Source: Sphingopyxis sp. OAS728
GTDB taxonomy: Bacteria; Pseudomonadota; Alphaproteobacteria; Sphingomonadales; Sphingomonadaceae
Assembly: GCF_014873485.1 (NCBI RefSeq)
Contig: NZ_JADBDT010000001.1
Location: 3,528,501-3,592,500 of the forward strand
DNA length: 64,000 bases
Direction: 5' to 3'
Made by a program: the position numbers and the translations under genes. Below are positions 19,063 to 28,339 of this stretch, in pieces; the first letter of the stretch is position 1; every line of letters starts with the position of its first letter. The notes beneath the pieces are model-generated. The model was given only the letters and a program-made list of their open reading frames with translations. It was not told the origin of the DNA and ran no database searches.

Positions 19063-19568
19063 TGCGTATTGGGGTTTATCCCGGAACCTTCGACCCGATC
19101 ACGCTTGGGCATATGGACATCATCCGCCGCGGCGCGAAGCTCGTCGATCGGCTGATCATCGGCGTGACCACCAACATCGCGAAATCGCCCCTGTTCGACG
19201 ACGACGAGCGGATCGCGATGGTGAAGGCCGAGGTGGCGGGGATCGAGGGGAATATCGAGGTCGTCGGTTTCAACTCGCTGCTGATGGACTTTGCCGACGC
19301 CCAGGGCGCATCGATCGTCGTGCGCGGCATTCGCGGCGTCACCGATTTCGAATATGAGTATCAGTTGACGGGCATGAACCGCCAGCTCAACGCGCGTGTC
19401 GAAACGGTCTTTTTGATGGCCGACGTCAGTCTTCAGCCGATTGCGTCGCGGCTGGTCAAGGAAATCGCGATCTTTGGCGGCGACATCCACAAATTCGTGA
19501 CGCCTTCGGTACGCGACGCGGTCGTGGCGCGCATCGCCGAACGGGGGCTGCTCCAGGGCGAGCGCTGA
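19062..19568 (+). CDS. coaD: Phosphopantetheine adenylyltransferase
   Basis: 168 residues. The nucleotidyltransferase motif TLGHMD and the N-terminal GVYPGTFDPIT are diagnostic, and the C-terminal half has the RGIRGVTDFEYEYQL substrate block. CoaD makes dephospho-CoA from 4'-phosphopantetheine and ATP. The start shares its first base with the ispA stop codon (TGATG), so the two are translationally coupled. Confidence 0.97.
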   Translation: MRIGVYPGTFDPITLGHMDIIRRGAKLVDRLIIGVTTNIAKSPLFDDDERIAMVKAEVAGIEGNIEVVGFNSLLMDFADAQGASIVVRGIRGVTDFEYEYQLTGMNRQLNARVETVFLMADVSLQPIASRLVKEIAIFGGDIHKFVTPSVRDAVVARIAERGLLQGER

Positions 19569-19653
19569 TACCGATCATTGAGCGTTCAGCTTTTTCCCGC
19601 TAGGGCGCGCCATCGGGGCGCAAATCCTGTTACATTCTAAAGGCCGATCCAGC

Positions 19654-20463
<810 letters not shown>

Positions 20464-20486
20464 GCGCGGGGACGCGCCACAAGATC

Positions 20487-21521
20487 ATGCGCGTCGACGC
20501 CTTCGATTTCGATTTACCCAATGAGCGTATCGCGCTCCGCCCCGCGCGCCCGCGCGATGCGGCGCGGATGCTCGTCGTCGACGGCGGTGCGATCGTCGAT
20601 GCGGGGGTTGGCGACCTGCCCACGTGGCTGCGCCCCGGCGACTGCCTCGTCTTCAACGACACGCGCGTCATCCCGGCGCAGCTCGAAGGGCAGCGCGGCG
20701 ACGCAAAGATCGGCGCTACCCTGCACAAGCGCATCGACCTGCGCCGTTGGCAGGCGTTCGTCCGCAACGCCAAGCGGCTGCGTGTTGGCGAGAGCGTCGA
20801 TTTCGGCGCCGGCGTCGAGGCGATCGCCGAGGAGCGGCTCGCCGACGGCAGCTTCATTCTCGCCTTCGCGGGGGACGAACCGGTCGAGATCCTGCTCGAA
20901 CGCGCAGGCACGATGCCGCTGCCACCCTATATCGCGGGCAAGCGCCCCACCGACGAAGACGATCGCAGCGATTACCAGACGATGTTCGCGCGCGAGGACG
21001 GCGCTGTCGCGGCGCCAACCGCGGCGCTGCATTTCACGCCGAAGCTGCTCGAAGCGCTAGCGGCTGCGGGTGTCGGCTCCGAAACGCTGACGCTGCACGT
21101 CGGCGCCGGTACCTTCCTGCCGGTAAAAGCCGACGACACCGAAGATCATGTCATGCATGCCGAATGGGGGCGGATCGACGCCGAGACGGCTGCACGGCTC
21201 AACGCCGTGCGCGCGGCGGGCGGCCGTGTGATCGCGGTCGGCACCACCAGCCTCCGCCTGCTCGAAAGCGCGGCGCAGGACGACGGCATTATCGCGCCCT
21301 TCGCGGGCGACACCGCGATCTTCATCACCCCCGGCTACCGCTTCAAGGCGATCGATGGGCTGATGACCAATTTCCACCTGCCGCGTTCGACGCTGTTCAT
21401 GCTGGTCAGCGCGCTGATGGGGCTGGAGACGATGCAGGCGGCCTATGCCCATGCCATCGAGCACGCATATCGCTTCTACAGCTATGGCGATGCGAGCCTG
21501 TTGCTGCCTGGCGCGAAATGA
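20487..21521 (+). CDS. queA: S-adenosylmethionine:tRNA ribosyltransferase-isomerase
   Basis: 344 residues, normal length. QueA adds the epoxycyclopentane moiety to preQ1 in tRNA during queuosine synthesis. Blocks seen: [34 protein letters not shown]-type [34 protein letters not shown] and [21 protein letters not shown]. The tgt gene, often next to queA, is 10.5 kb downstream here. Confidence 0.97.
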   Translation: MRVDAFDFDLPNERIALRPARPRDAARMLVVDGGAIVDAGVGDLPTWLRPGDCLVFNDTRVIPAQLEGQRGDAKIGATLHKRIDLRRWQAFVRNAKRLRVGESVDFGAGVEAIAEERLADGSFILAFAGDEPVEILLERAGTMPLPPYIAGKRPTDEDDRSDYQTMFAREDGAVAAPTAALHFTPKLLEALAAAGVGSETLTLHVGAGTFLPVKADDTEDHVMHAEWGRIDAETAARLNAVRAAGGRVIAVGTTSLRLLESAAQDDGIIAPFAGDTAIFITPGYRFKAIDGLMTNFHLPRSTLFMLVSALMGLETMQAAYAHAIEHAYRFYSYGDASLLLPGAK

Positions 21522-22202
21522 GCCGCGTTCCCGGTTAAGTTTTGTTTCATTGTCGCTGCCGATAACCGGACGAATCGTGCGTCGTTCGTGCGAATCCAGG
21601 CAATGAAAAACTACCGACAGTGCCGCCGGGCAGGCGGCTGCACGACCGAATCGCGGCTTTACGAGCATGTCGTGTGCGCGGCAGATCGAGCGCACGGTGC
21701 AATATAAACATATGTTATAAAACGGCTTTTCGTTGGGCTTTTAGAGTCTTTTTGAACGCTAATGACTCGTCTTGCCACTGTTCGATTTCGATACAGCTTG
21801 GCCAAATCGGGCGTTTCGGGTCGCGCGCTCCGGACCGGACCGGGCGCGCGGCGCCGCCAGCGGGGAAGGCGCGCCGCCATCCGATCCATAGGGCGCTAAG
21901 CTTCTAGAATATGAGGTTTTCCTGCGATTCGTTTTCAATTTCGGTTGGATAAATTAACTTTCAATTTAGTCGTCGCCGTCGCCGTCGGCATCCAAAATTC
22001 CGGATTTTCCACGCATCGTTAATGTTTTAACCAATCATAAACGGTTGCGCTTCCCGTCCTGTCGTTTAATTAGTTGTTAACCGCAGGGGGGAAGTCGCAG
22101 ACTGGAAAAGTCTCTCTCGGCGGTTGGGGAAGCGAAAAAGGGCGCCGTCGCCGGCGCCCTTCGCTTCAGATGACGACCAGTCTGTATGAGGGGAATTTTA
22201 CC
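21522..22202. other. Gene-poor AT-rich region leading the pilus locus
   Basis: About 680 bp without a convincing gene. Several patches are markedly AT-rich for this genome (21700-21730, 21900-22080), including the 10-bp palindrome AACATATGTT and long runs of TTAA-type sequence. An imperfect repeat pair CCGGTTA/TAACCGG lies near 21535-21575. This is the expected place for the pilin promoter and for transcription factor or H-NS-like binding, but no single promoter stands out. A 95-codon open frame at 21620-21907 lacks coding character. Confidence 0.6.
22130..22166. promoter_or_regulatory. Strong hairpin in the pilin leader
   Basis: A 10-bp perfect stem (22138-22147 with 22152-22161, arms starting AAGGGCGCCG) is extended by AAGCG/CGCTT after a 3-base bulge. 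It lies 37 bp before the first pilin ATG. No T tract follows on the plus strand, while five A residues precede the stem. It therefore looks like an mRNA leader structure or a minus-strand terminator rather than a plus-strand terminator. Confidence 0.55.
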
Positions 22203-22754
22203 ATGAAGAAGCTTTTTGCCTTGGCCGCCATGTCGGCCATGCTCTCGACGCCTGCCTTCGCCGCCGATTCGGACAGCGAATCGTTCGACATCAACGCGAG
22301 CGTTGCTGAAACCTGCACGATGGAAGGCATCAGCGACATCGAACTCGGCACGCTGTCGATCAACACCACCGCCGGCAGCAACGCGCTGTTCCTGAACGGT
22401 GCGTCGGCCGACAACGCCGGTGAGTTCTGGCTGAGCTGCAACGACACCAACCGCATGTCGATCGTTCCTACGCTCGGCAAGCTGAAGAACCAGTCGCGCA
22501 CCCTGCAGTCGGGCGACGACGCCGGCTTCAAGGACACGATCAACTATTCGGTCGCTGCCCTGAACTATCGCAACGGTTTCCTGCAGCCGTCGTACAACAG
22601 CCTGCTTGGCCCGCTGCTCCAGAACCAGAGCCGCGGTGCGATCCATCGCAAGATCGACATGGGCGCTGCTGTGACCCTGCTCGGCAACCTCGACGCCCGC
22701 CCGCTGGCTGGTGTCTACAAGGACACCGTGACGGTCACCGTCACGACCATCTGA
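22203..22754 (+). CDS. Pilin-like secreted subunit 1 of a chaperone-usher locus
   Basis: 183 residues with a signal peptide ending AFAADS. The mature protein is a predicted beta sandwich with two cysteines (AETCTMEG and WLSCNDT) likely to form a disulfide. Its C-terminal strand pattern AGVYKDTVTVTVTTI is shared in outline by the other subunits here. It resembles spore-coat-U/archaic fimbrial subunits by layout. It is about 68 percent identical (124 of 183 by hand alignment, no gaps) to the next gene. A GAGGGG ribosome site precedes the ATG, and a terminator-like hairpin follows. Major or structural pilin is an inference. Confidence 0.78.
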   Translation: MKKLFALAAMSAMLSTPAFAADSDSESFDINASVAETCTMEGISDIELGTLSINTTAGSNALFLNGASADNAGEFWLSCNDTNRMSIVPTLGKLKNQSRTLQSGDDAGFKDTINYSVAALNYRNGFLQPSYNSLLGPLLQNQSRGAIHRKIDMGAAVTLLGNLDARPLAGVYKDTVTVTVTTI

Positions 22755-22765
22755 TCCTGATCGCG

Positions 22766-22800
22766 GGGGAGGGGCGTCGCTCCTCCCCTGTTTGTCTTTC
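22766..22800 (+). terminator. Terminator-like hairpin after pilin 1
   Basis: GGGGAGGGG (22766-22774) pairs with CTCCTCCCC (22780-22788) using one G-U pair, followed by TGTTTGTCTTTC. It probably causes partial termination before pilin 2. Confidence 0.6.
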
Positions 22801-22849
22801 GGGTCGCCATGTTCGAATATGATGCGGCCCCTCAACGGGGAATAGCTCC

Positions 22850-23401
22850 ATGAAGAAACTTCTTATCGTCTCGCTCGGCGCGATGCTCGCCTCGACCCCC
22901 GCCTTCGCAGCGGATTCGGACAGCGAAGCGTTCGACATCAACGCCAGCGTCGCAGAAACCTGCACGATGGAAGGCATCAGCGATGTCGACCTTGGCACGC
23001 TGTCGATCAACACGACCGCCGGTTCGGGCGCGCTGCTGATCAACAACACGTCGGCTGACGAAACCAGCCCGTTCTGGGTCAGCTGCAACGAAAGCAACCG
23101 CATGCTGATCGACGCCGACCTTGGCGTCCTGAAGAACCAGACGCGCACCCTCGCTTCGGGTGATGACTCGGGCTTCAAGGACACGATCAACTATTCGGTC
23201 TATGCCCTGAACTATCGCAACAGCGGTGCCGGTCCCGAGCATAACTCGGCACAGGGCTCTGTCGGCCAGAACACGACCCGCGGCGCGATCCATCGCCAGG
23301 TCGAACTGCGCGCACGCGTTCGCGCCAACGAAAACCAGGATGCCCGCCCGCTGGCCGGTGTCTATGAGGACACCGTCACGGTCACCGTGACGACGATCTG
23401 A
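22850..23401 (+). CDS. Pilin-like secreted subunit 2 (paralogue of subunit 1)
   Basis: 183 residues, the same length as the upstream paralogue and about two thirds identical. Conservation is near total in residues 21-45, in LGTLSINTTAGS, GFKDTINYSV and the last 25 residues. The most divergent part is the middle-to-late region after ALNYRN. Signal peptide and both cysteines are conserved. The pair looks like a tandem duplication that has diverged at exposed loops. It has its own start signals and is followed by a second terminator-like hairpin. Confidence 0.78.
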   Translation: MKKLLIVSLGAMLASTPAFAADSDSEAFDINASVAETCTMEGISDVDLGTLSINTTAGSGALLINNTSADETSPFWVSCNESNRMLIDADLGVLKNQTRTLASGDDSGFKDTINYSVYALNYRNSGAGPEHNSAQGSVGQNTTRGAIHRQVELRARVRANENQDARPLAGVYEDTVTVTVTTI

Positions 23402-23428
23402 TCGGCTTCGTTAATCAGATGGAAAAAA

Positions 23429-23453
23429 GGGGGGGCTAAGGCTCCCCCTTTCA
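23429..23453 (+). terminator. Terminator or attenuator between pilin 2 and chaperone
   Basis: AAGGGGGGGC and GCTCCCCCTT pair around a TAAG loop with one G-U pair, followed by TT and a mixed tail. It could lower transcription of chaperone and usher relative to the pilins. Confidence 0.65.
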
Positions 23454-23498
23454 GTCTGTAGCGATGCGATCTTGCAAGAGCGTTTGGGGGAATTGGTC

Positions 23499-24293
23499 TT
23501 GTTCCGGAAATCTTTGATGCTGGCGTTCGCCGCCGCAACCTTGGCCGTGAGCGCCAGTCCCGTCGAGGCCGCCCGCGTTACACCGATGACCGTCGAAATG
23601 ACGCCGACCGGGCGCGGATCGACCGCGCGTATCGAAGTCACCAATTCCGAAGACCGCAATCTGCCGGTCGAACTGCGGATGTATCGCGGCGATGTGAACG
23701 AGGCGGGCGAACTGACGCTCACCCCGGCCGACGAAAAGTTCGTCGTCTTTCCGCCGCAGGTCGTAATCGCGCCGAATGCGCAGCAGGTTTTCCGCATCCA
23801 GTATCTGCCGGGCGAACCGCTCACCAAATCCGAAGTTTATTACGCGGCGGTCACACAGATCCCGGTCGAACTCGATCCGACCATTTCGCGGATCCAGGTC
23901 GTGATGCGGTTTAACGTACTGGTCAATATCGTGCCCGAAGGCACCAAAGCCGAACCGGTCGTGACGGCCGCCAAGGCGCTGGTTCGCGAAACGGTGGTCC
24001 CGCCTGACGAGCGACTCCCGGTCGATCAGCAGAAGCCCAAGACGGTGACCGAACGCGGCGTCGAAGTCCGTATCGAGAATCGTGGCACGCGCTTTTTCGC
24101 TGCCGGACGCACCGGATGGACGATCACCGGCACGCGTGAAGACGGCACCGCGTTTTCGGACACGCGCACGGCGAGCCGGATGAGCGATGCAATCGGCTTT
24201 GGCCTTATTCCGCCCGGGGGGGCTCGCATTTTCTTCGTTCCGGTCGAGGAGCCGCTGCGCGAGGAGGGCGTCAGCATCAAGATCGGAGAATAA
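23499..24293 (+). CDS. Periplasmic pilus chaperone (PapD-like)
   Basis: 264 residues from a TTG start; a G-rich ribosome site (TTTGGGGGA) lies about seven bases upstream, and this start gives a clean signal peptide (FRKSLMLAFAAATLAVSASPVEA). An upstream TTG at 23472 would spoil it. The mature protein has two immunoglobulin-like domains: an N-terminal one with RIEVTNSEDRNLPVELRMYRG and FVVFPPQVVIAPNAQQVFRIQY (donor-strand region), and a C-terminal one from about residue 150. PapD-family chaperones hold pilins in the periplasm and pass them to the usher. It is co-directional with the usher 37 bp downstream. Confidence 0.88.
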   Translation: MFRKSLMLAFAAATLAVSASPVEAARVTPMTVEMTPTGRGSTARIEVTNSEDRNLPVELRMYRGDVNEAGELTLTPADEKFVVFPPQVVIAPNAQQVFRIQYLPGEPLTKSEVYYAAVTQIPVELDPTISRIQVVMRFNVLVNIVPEGTKAEPVVTAAKALVRETVVPPDERLPVDQQKPKTVTERGVEVRIENRGTRFFAAGRTGWTITGTREDGTAFSDTRTASRMSDAIGFGLIPPGGARIFFVPVEEPLREEGVSIKIGE

Positions 24294-24330
24294 CGAAGGC
24301 GACGCGGGGCATTCAGGGGGGTGGTTTAAG

Positions 24331-26805
24331 TTGATACGCTATTGTTCAAGCATCACATTGGCGTTGATGGCGCTTCAGTCGCCCTATGCCTATGCCGCGA
24401 TGCAGGACCAAGGGCCGCCGGTGCCGCCCGCCGCCACGCCGCCGCCGGCTGCAAAGACGCAGCGCTGGACCCAGTTGCAACTGCCGCTAGTACGCAACGG
24501 CCAGCTCAGCGGCGATATCATCGCCGAAGTGACGCCTGACGGTCTGGTCCGCTTTGAACGCGCATCGTTGATGGAGCGTCTATTACCCTATCTTTCGCCG
24601 TCGGCGCGCGAAACCTTTGGCGCATCCTTTGCGCAAGCGACTTTCGTTACGCCCGAAGAGCTTGATGCGGCCGGCATTGTCCTCCGCTATAACCCCGCCT
24701 TGCTTGAAGTTTCGATCGAACGGATCGATCCCAATCTCGCAGCCGTGCAAACGCTCGGCCCAGTCATCACCGAAAGCCGCGTACCGGTCACGCGGCAGCC
24801 CGAAGATTTCAGCGCCTATCTGAACGTCGTCGGCGATTTTCGTCTCGAAGATTTCGAAACGTTCGAGGATCCGGGCATACTGGTTTTCGGTGCCGCCCGT
24901 TTTCGCGGTGTGGTCGTCGAATTCGACGGCGGTTACGACCGGTCGATAACCGGCGGCCAGGGCAGCGGCTTTTATCGCCGCGCAGCCCGCGCGGTATATG
25001 ACGAGGTCGACAAGCTGCGCCGCTGGAGCGCGGGCGACCTTCAATTGTCGGGTATTCCCGTCATGGCGGGGGCACTGATCGGCGGCGTCGCCGTCGAAAA
25101 GGGACGCCGCGTGTTTTCGGGCGCTGGCCCGGTGACCCAATTGGGCAGCCAGCAGATTCTGCTTGATCGGGATTCGACGGTCGAGGTGATGGTCGACGGT
25201 CAACAGGTGCAGACATTGCAGCTGGCCGCCGGACCTTATGACCTTTCGCAACTGACCGCCCAATATGGTGGCCGTAATGCGCAGCTGTTCGTCACCGACG
25301 TGACCGGGCGGCGGCAACTGGCCTCGTTCGACCCCTTTTTCGATCCCGTGGACCTGGGATCTGGCGAAGACGAATATAGCGCCGGCGTCGGTTTTGTAGC
25401 GCGCGCGTTCGAAGCCTCGCCAAAATACGGCGGATTGCCCGCTTTCTCTGGCTTCTATCGCCGCGGCATGACCAACCGGATGTTGCTCGGCGGCGCCTTG
25501 CAGCTCTCGGAAGATGTGCAGGTCGCCGGCGCGGAAGTGATCGTATCGCCTAACAAAATTCCGGGCCGTATCGAGTTTTCCGGTGCCGTCAGCACCGGTG
25601 ACGATTTCGGCTACTCGTTGCGCGGCGCCTACAGCCTGCAGGTCGGAACGGGCATGCAGGGCCGGCAGTTTTCGATCAGCGCCGATTATCGCAGCAAGGG
25701 CTTCCAGACGCTGACCGACGCGATTGCCGGAGACCGGTTCGAAACGCTGAACGTTACCGCCAATTACGCGCAAAGCCTTGGCGAACAGACGACGCTTGTT
25801 GCGGGGGCCAACTGGTTTCACCGGCCGGGCTTTAACAGCTCCCATTCGGTTTATGCCGATGTCATCCATCGCACGGAAAAATTCCGGGTCACGGCGGGCG
25901 TCGAATATGGCAAGGGCCTGAACGAGAATAATTTCGGTGTCCGGCTTGGACTGACGGTGCCGCTTGGCCGCCGCACCCGCGCCGAAGCCAATTACAACAG
26001 CCGCCGCGAGCAGTCGCGCGCCTTCGTGACGCGCAGCTACGAGGATCGCGTCGGGTCCTTCGGTTACGACGTCGGCATCCGCAGGTCGAGGAATGACGCC
26101 ACCGTCGACGCGATCGCCAACTATGTCGGCAATCGTTTCTATGCCCGCGGATCGGTCACGTCGGGCGGCCCGGGCTTCGGCGATATCGATGAGCGGCAGC
26201 AGGCGCGCCTCCAGGTCGGCACCTCGATCGCCTTTGCTGGCGGCGACGTTGGGATCGGTCGTCCGATCAACGACAGCTTCGTCATCGCCAAGCCGCATGA
26301 AAGTGCCGAGCCGGGTCAGGTGGTGCTCGGTCGGTCGATCCAAGACAAACGCTTCGATGCGCAGAGCGGGGCGCTCGGCCCCGCGCTCGGCGGTCGTCTG
26401 CAATCCTATACGAGACAGAATGTGATTTATGACTTGATGGACGGTCCCGTCGGCTATGATATCGGCACGGGTATCGACACCGTCGAACCGCCATATCGCA
26501 GCGGTTACAATATTACCGTGGGCAGCGATGCGAATGTGACGGCCTATGGTGTGCTCAAGATTGAGGGCGCGCCGGCATCGCTGGTCGCCGGGTCGATTTC
26601 GTCGACCGACGACGAAGCCTTCACGAACCAGCCTTTCTTTACCAATTCGGTAGGCCGATTTGCTATTATGGGCCTGCGGCCGGGCAAGACCTATCAGGTG
26701 CGCCTGACCGAACCCGCGGCGATCTATACGATCGAAGTGCCTGCGAAATCCGAGCCACTGTACCAGCTCGGCGAGATTCTCATCACGCCGCCGGCGGCGA
26801 AATGA
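24331..26805 (+). CDS. Outer-membrane usher of a chaperone-usher pilus
   Basis: 824 residues from TTG at 24331, preceded by a G-rich ribosome site and giving the signal peptide IRYCSSITLALMALQSPYAYAA. A longer frame from 24187 would overlap the chaperone and is rejected. An N-terminal usher domain (about 35-150) is followed by a long beta barrel with the plug region, many alternating strands ending in aromatic residues, and a C-terminal beta-sandwich domain (YGVLKIEGAPASLVAGS ... GRFAIMGLRPGKTY). Size fits FimD/PapC/CfaC-type ushers. The class (alternate or archaic) is not certain. Confidence 0.87.
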   Translation: MIRYCSSITLALMALQSPYAYAAMQDQGPPVPPAATPPPAAKTQRWTQLQLPLVRNGQLSGDIIAEVTPDGLVRFERASLMERLLPYLSPSARETFGASFAQATFVTPEELDAAGIVLRYNPALLEVSIERIDPNLAAVQTLGPVITESRVPVTRQPEDFSAYLNVVGDFRLEDFETFEDPGILVFGAARFRGVVVEFDGGYDRSITGGQGSGFYRRAARAVYDEVDKLRRWSAGDLQLSGIPVMAGALIGGVAVEKGRRVFSGAGPVTQLGSQQILLDRDSTVEVMVDGQQVQTLQLAAGPYDLSQLTAQYGGRNAQLFVTDVTGRRQLASFDPFFDPVDLGSGEDEYSAGVGFVARAFEASPKYGGLPAFSGFYRRGMTNRMLLGGALQLSEDVQVAGAEVIVSPNKIPGRIEFSGAVSTGDDFGYSLRGAYSLQVGTGMQGRQFSISADYRSKGFQTLTDAIAGDRFETLNVTANYAQSLGEQTTLVAGANWFHRPGFNSSHSVYADVIHRTEKFRVTAGVEYGKGLNENNFGVRLGLTVPLGRRTRAEANYNSRREQSRAFVTRSYEDRVGSFGYDVGIRRSRNDATVDAIANYVGNRFYARGSVTSGGPGFGDIDERQQARLQVGTSIAFAGGDVGIGRPINDSFVIAKPHESAEPGQVVLGRSIQDKRFDAQSGALGPALGGRLQSYTRQNVIYDLMDGPVGYDIGTGIDTVEPPYRSGYNITVGSDANVTAYGVLKIEGAPASLVAGSISSTDDEAFTNQPFFTNSVGRFAIMGLRPGKTYQVRLTEPAAIYTIEVPAKSEPLYQLGEILITPPAAK

Positions 26806-26819
26806 CAGGAGTGAAGGTG

Positions 26820-27704
26820 ATGCGCGCATATATTGGAACGCCGATTGCGCTGATGCTGGCGACCTTTGCCACTGCCGCGCAGGCGGAATGCGTGCCGAGC
26901 TTTGTAGCAGGCGGCAATTCAGTGACGCTCACGCCTGCAGGAAGCTTCGACGACGGCCGGCTCAACGAGCGTTTCTATGTCCGGCTGCGCAACGACGGTG
27001 ATACCGTGTGCGAACTGCGGCTCGCAGTCGGCCGCGACATTGCAGCATCAGACGCTGATTTCCCGAGCTATGAGCTGTTCGGGCCGAACGGCAGCGTGAC
27101 GGTCAACAGCACCGACGCAGCGCGCACTAGCGAGCGCTCGGCGGTCGATATCGTGATCCCCGTTCGCGGCGAAACCTCGATCCCCTATGACGTTCGCATG
27201 AAACTGGGCTGGGGCTTTGAATCGGGCATTTATGACCAAGCGCTCGAATTCTTCCTGACCGCGCGGACCGGGCAGAGCGAGCTGGCAACGCAGCGTACCC
27301 AGCTCAGCCTGAATATTCCGGCGATCGCGCGCATCCGCTTCGCGGGTGCAGGCAATGCGCGCGGATCAACCAGCGTCGAAATGGGTACCTTGTCGCCGAA
27401 CGGCGTTTCGACGTCGCCCCCCTTCGCCATTCGCGTGCTCAGCACCGCGGGCTATCAGATGGACCTTGAGTCGCAGAATGCAGGCGCGCTGCGCCGGGTC
27501 GACGGCCCGGAGGTCATTCCCTATCGCATGATGGTGTCGGGCCGGCCGATGAACCTCAAGGGCGGCGGTGACCGGATCCAGGTCGCCAGCCACACAGGCT
27601 CGACAGGCAATGTGCATCCGGTGTCGGTGGTGGTCGATCCCGATCCCACGATGCATGCAGGCAATTACCGGGATCGTATCACGGTGACCGTTACGCCGAT
27701 GTAA
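26820..27704 (+). CDS. Two-domain pilus tip or adhesin-like subunit
   Basis: 294 residues. The ATG at 26820 has an AGGAG site eight bases upstream; an alternative ATG at 26802 overlaps the usher stop codon. The signal peptide ends near AQAEC. Residues 25-160 form a first domain with a cysteine pair (AECVPS, TVCELR). The second half ends in a pilin-like C-terminal strand (AGNYRDRITVTVTPM) like the smaller subunits. Two domains and last place in the operon suggest a tip adhesin; the ligand is unknown. Confidence 0.72.
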   Translation: MRAYIGTPIALMLATFATAAQAECVPSFVAGGNSVTLTPAGSFDDGRLNERFYVRLRNDGDTVCELRLAVGRDIAASDADFPSYELFGPNGSVTVNSTDAARTSERSAVDIVIPVRGETSIPYDVRMKLGWGFESGIYDQALEFFLTARTGQSELATQRTQLSLNIPAIARIRFAGAGNARGSTSVEMGTLSPNGVSTSPPFAIRVLSTAGYQMDLESQNAGALRRVDGPEVIPYRMMVSGRPMNLKGGGDRIQVASHTGSTGNVHPVSVVVDPDPTMHAGNYRDRITVTVTPM

Positions 27705-27706
27705 GC

Positions 27707-27744
27707 AAAACGGTCCGCGCCGTCTGGGCGACACGGACCGTTTT
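27707..27744 (+). terminator. Strong terminator at the end of the pilus operon
   Basis: AAAACGGTCCG (27707-27717) and CGGACCGTTTT (27734-27744) form a perfect 11-bp stem ending in a T run. It starts three bases after the tip gene stop codon. Confidence 0.85.
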
Positions 27745-27794
27745 AAAGCTTTGCCGTAGCGCTGACGGTCAAGGCCGGCCGCGCAGGATAAACG

Positions 27795-28214
27795 TCAGAT
27801 GGTGGTGATCGTCAGGTTGATCGCCAGCGGCGTGGTCAGTGCGCTGTAACGGATGCTGATCGGCTTCATGCCAAACTTGGCGCCGGTGCGGTTGGCAACC
27901 TGGCTCCAGCCGTCGTCGCGCAGATAGGTCAATTCGCCCGCATAGTTGAATGCGACCGCTTCGTTCGTTTCGAGCGGGCGATGCGATGCGATGACCTGAA
28001 AGCCTTCCTGCGTGTTGCAGCTTTCGAAGATCGACCCGCTCGCAAAGCCATTGCCTTCGGACGCCATCAGCGTCGACGCGTTGACCTCGCAATATTCGGG
28101 AACCGTCACGCGGACGTCGAAGGAGCTTTTGCCGCTTTCAGCCGCCATCGCCGTGCTGCCGACAAAAGCCATTGAGACAAGGGCCACTGCGCCATAGAGC
28201 CGAACGTTCTGCAT
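27795..28214 (-). CDS. Pilin-like secreted protein on the opposite strand
   Basis: 139 residues. The ATG at 28214 is chosen; a GTG one codon upstream is also possible because of the GAGGG ribosome site. A signal peptide ends near AMAAES, then a beta-rich domain with two cysteines (PEYCEVNA, FESCNTQ) ends in a strand LTTPLAINLTITTI. This is the same outline as the major pilins, but shorter and clearly diverged. It faces the end of the pilus operon and lies downstream of the PilZ-XRE regulator gene on the same strand. Confidence 0.7.
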   Translation of the reverse strand: MQNVRLYGAVALVSMAFVGSTAMAAESGKSSFDVRVTVPEYCEVNASTLMASEGNGFASGSIFESCNTQEGFQVIASHRPLETNEAVAFNYAGELTYLRDDGWSQVANRTGAKFGMKPISIRYSALTTPLAINLTITTI

Positions 28215-28339
28215 CACATTTCACCCTCTTCTGTTGAGGGCTCTCTACGCCACGCGAGTTAAGGAATGTTTGATGGGGCCAGCCAAAACCGCTGGAGTTT
28301 CACTGGCTTCGCGCGATTGTGGGTCGCGCGACAGACGGC

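Noticed and set aside
21580..21610. tRNA-like stretch GTTCGTGCGAATCC
   Set aside because: The T-loop pattern is not correct and no cloverleaf can be folded around it; hence no tRNA or att site is claimed.
24583..26829. 748-codon open frame on the minus strand opposite the usher gene
   Set aside because: It is a shadow of the GC-rich usher reading frame; it has no ribosome site, no known domain and poor residue pattern, while the plus-strand usher is clear.
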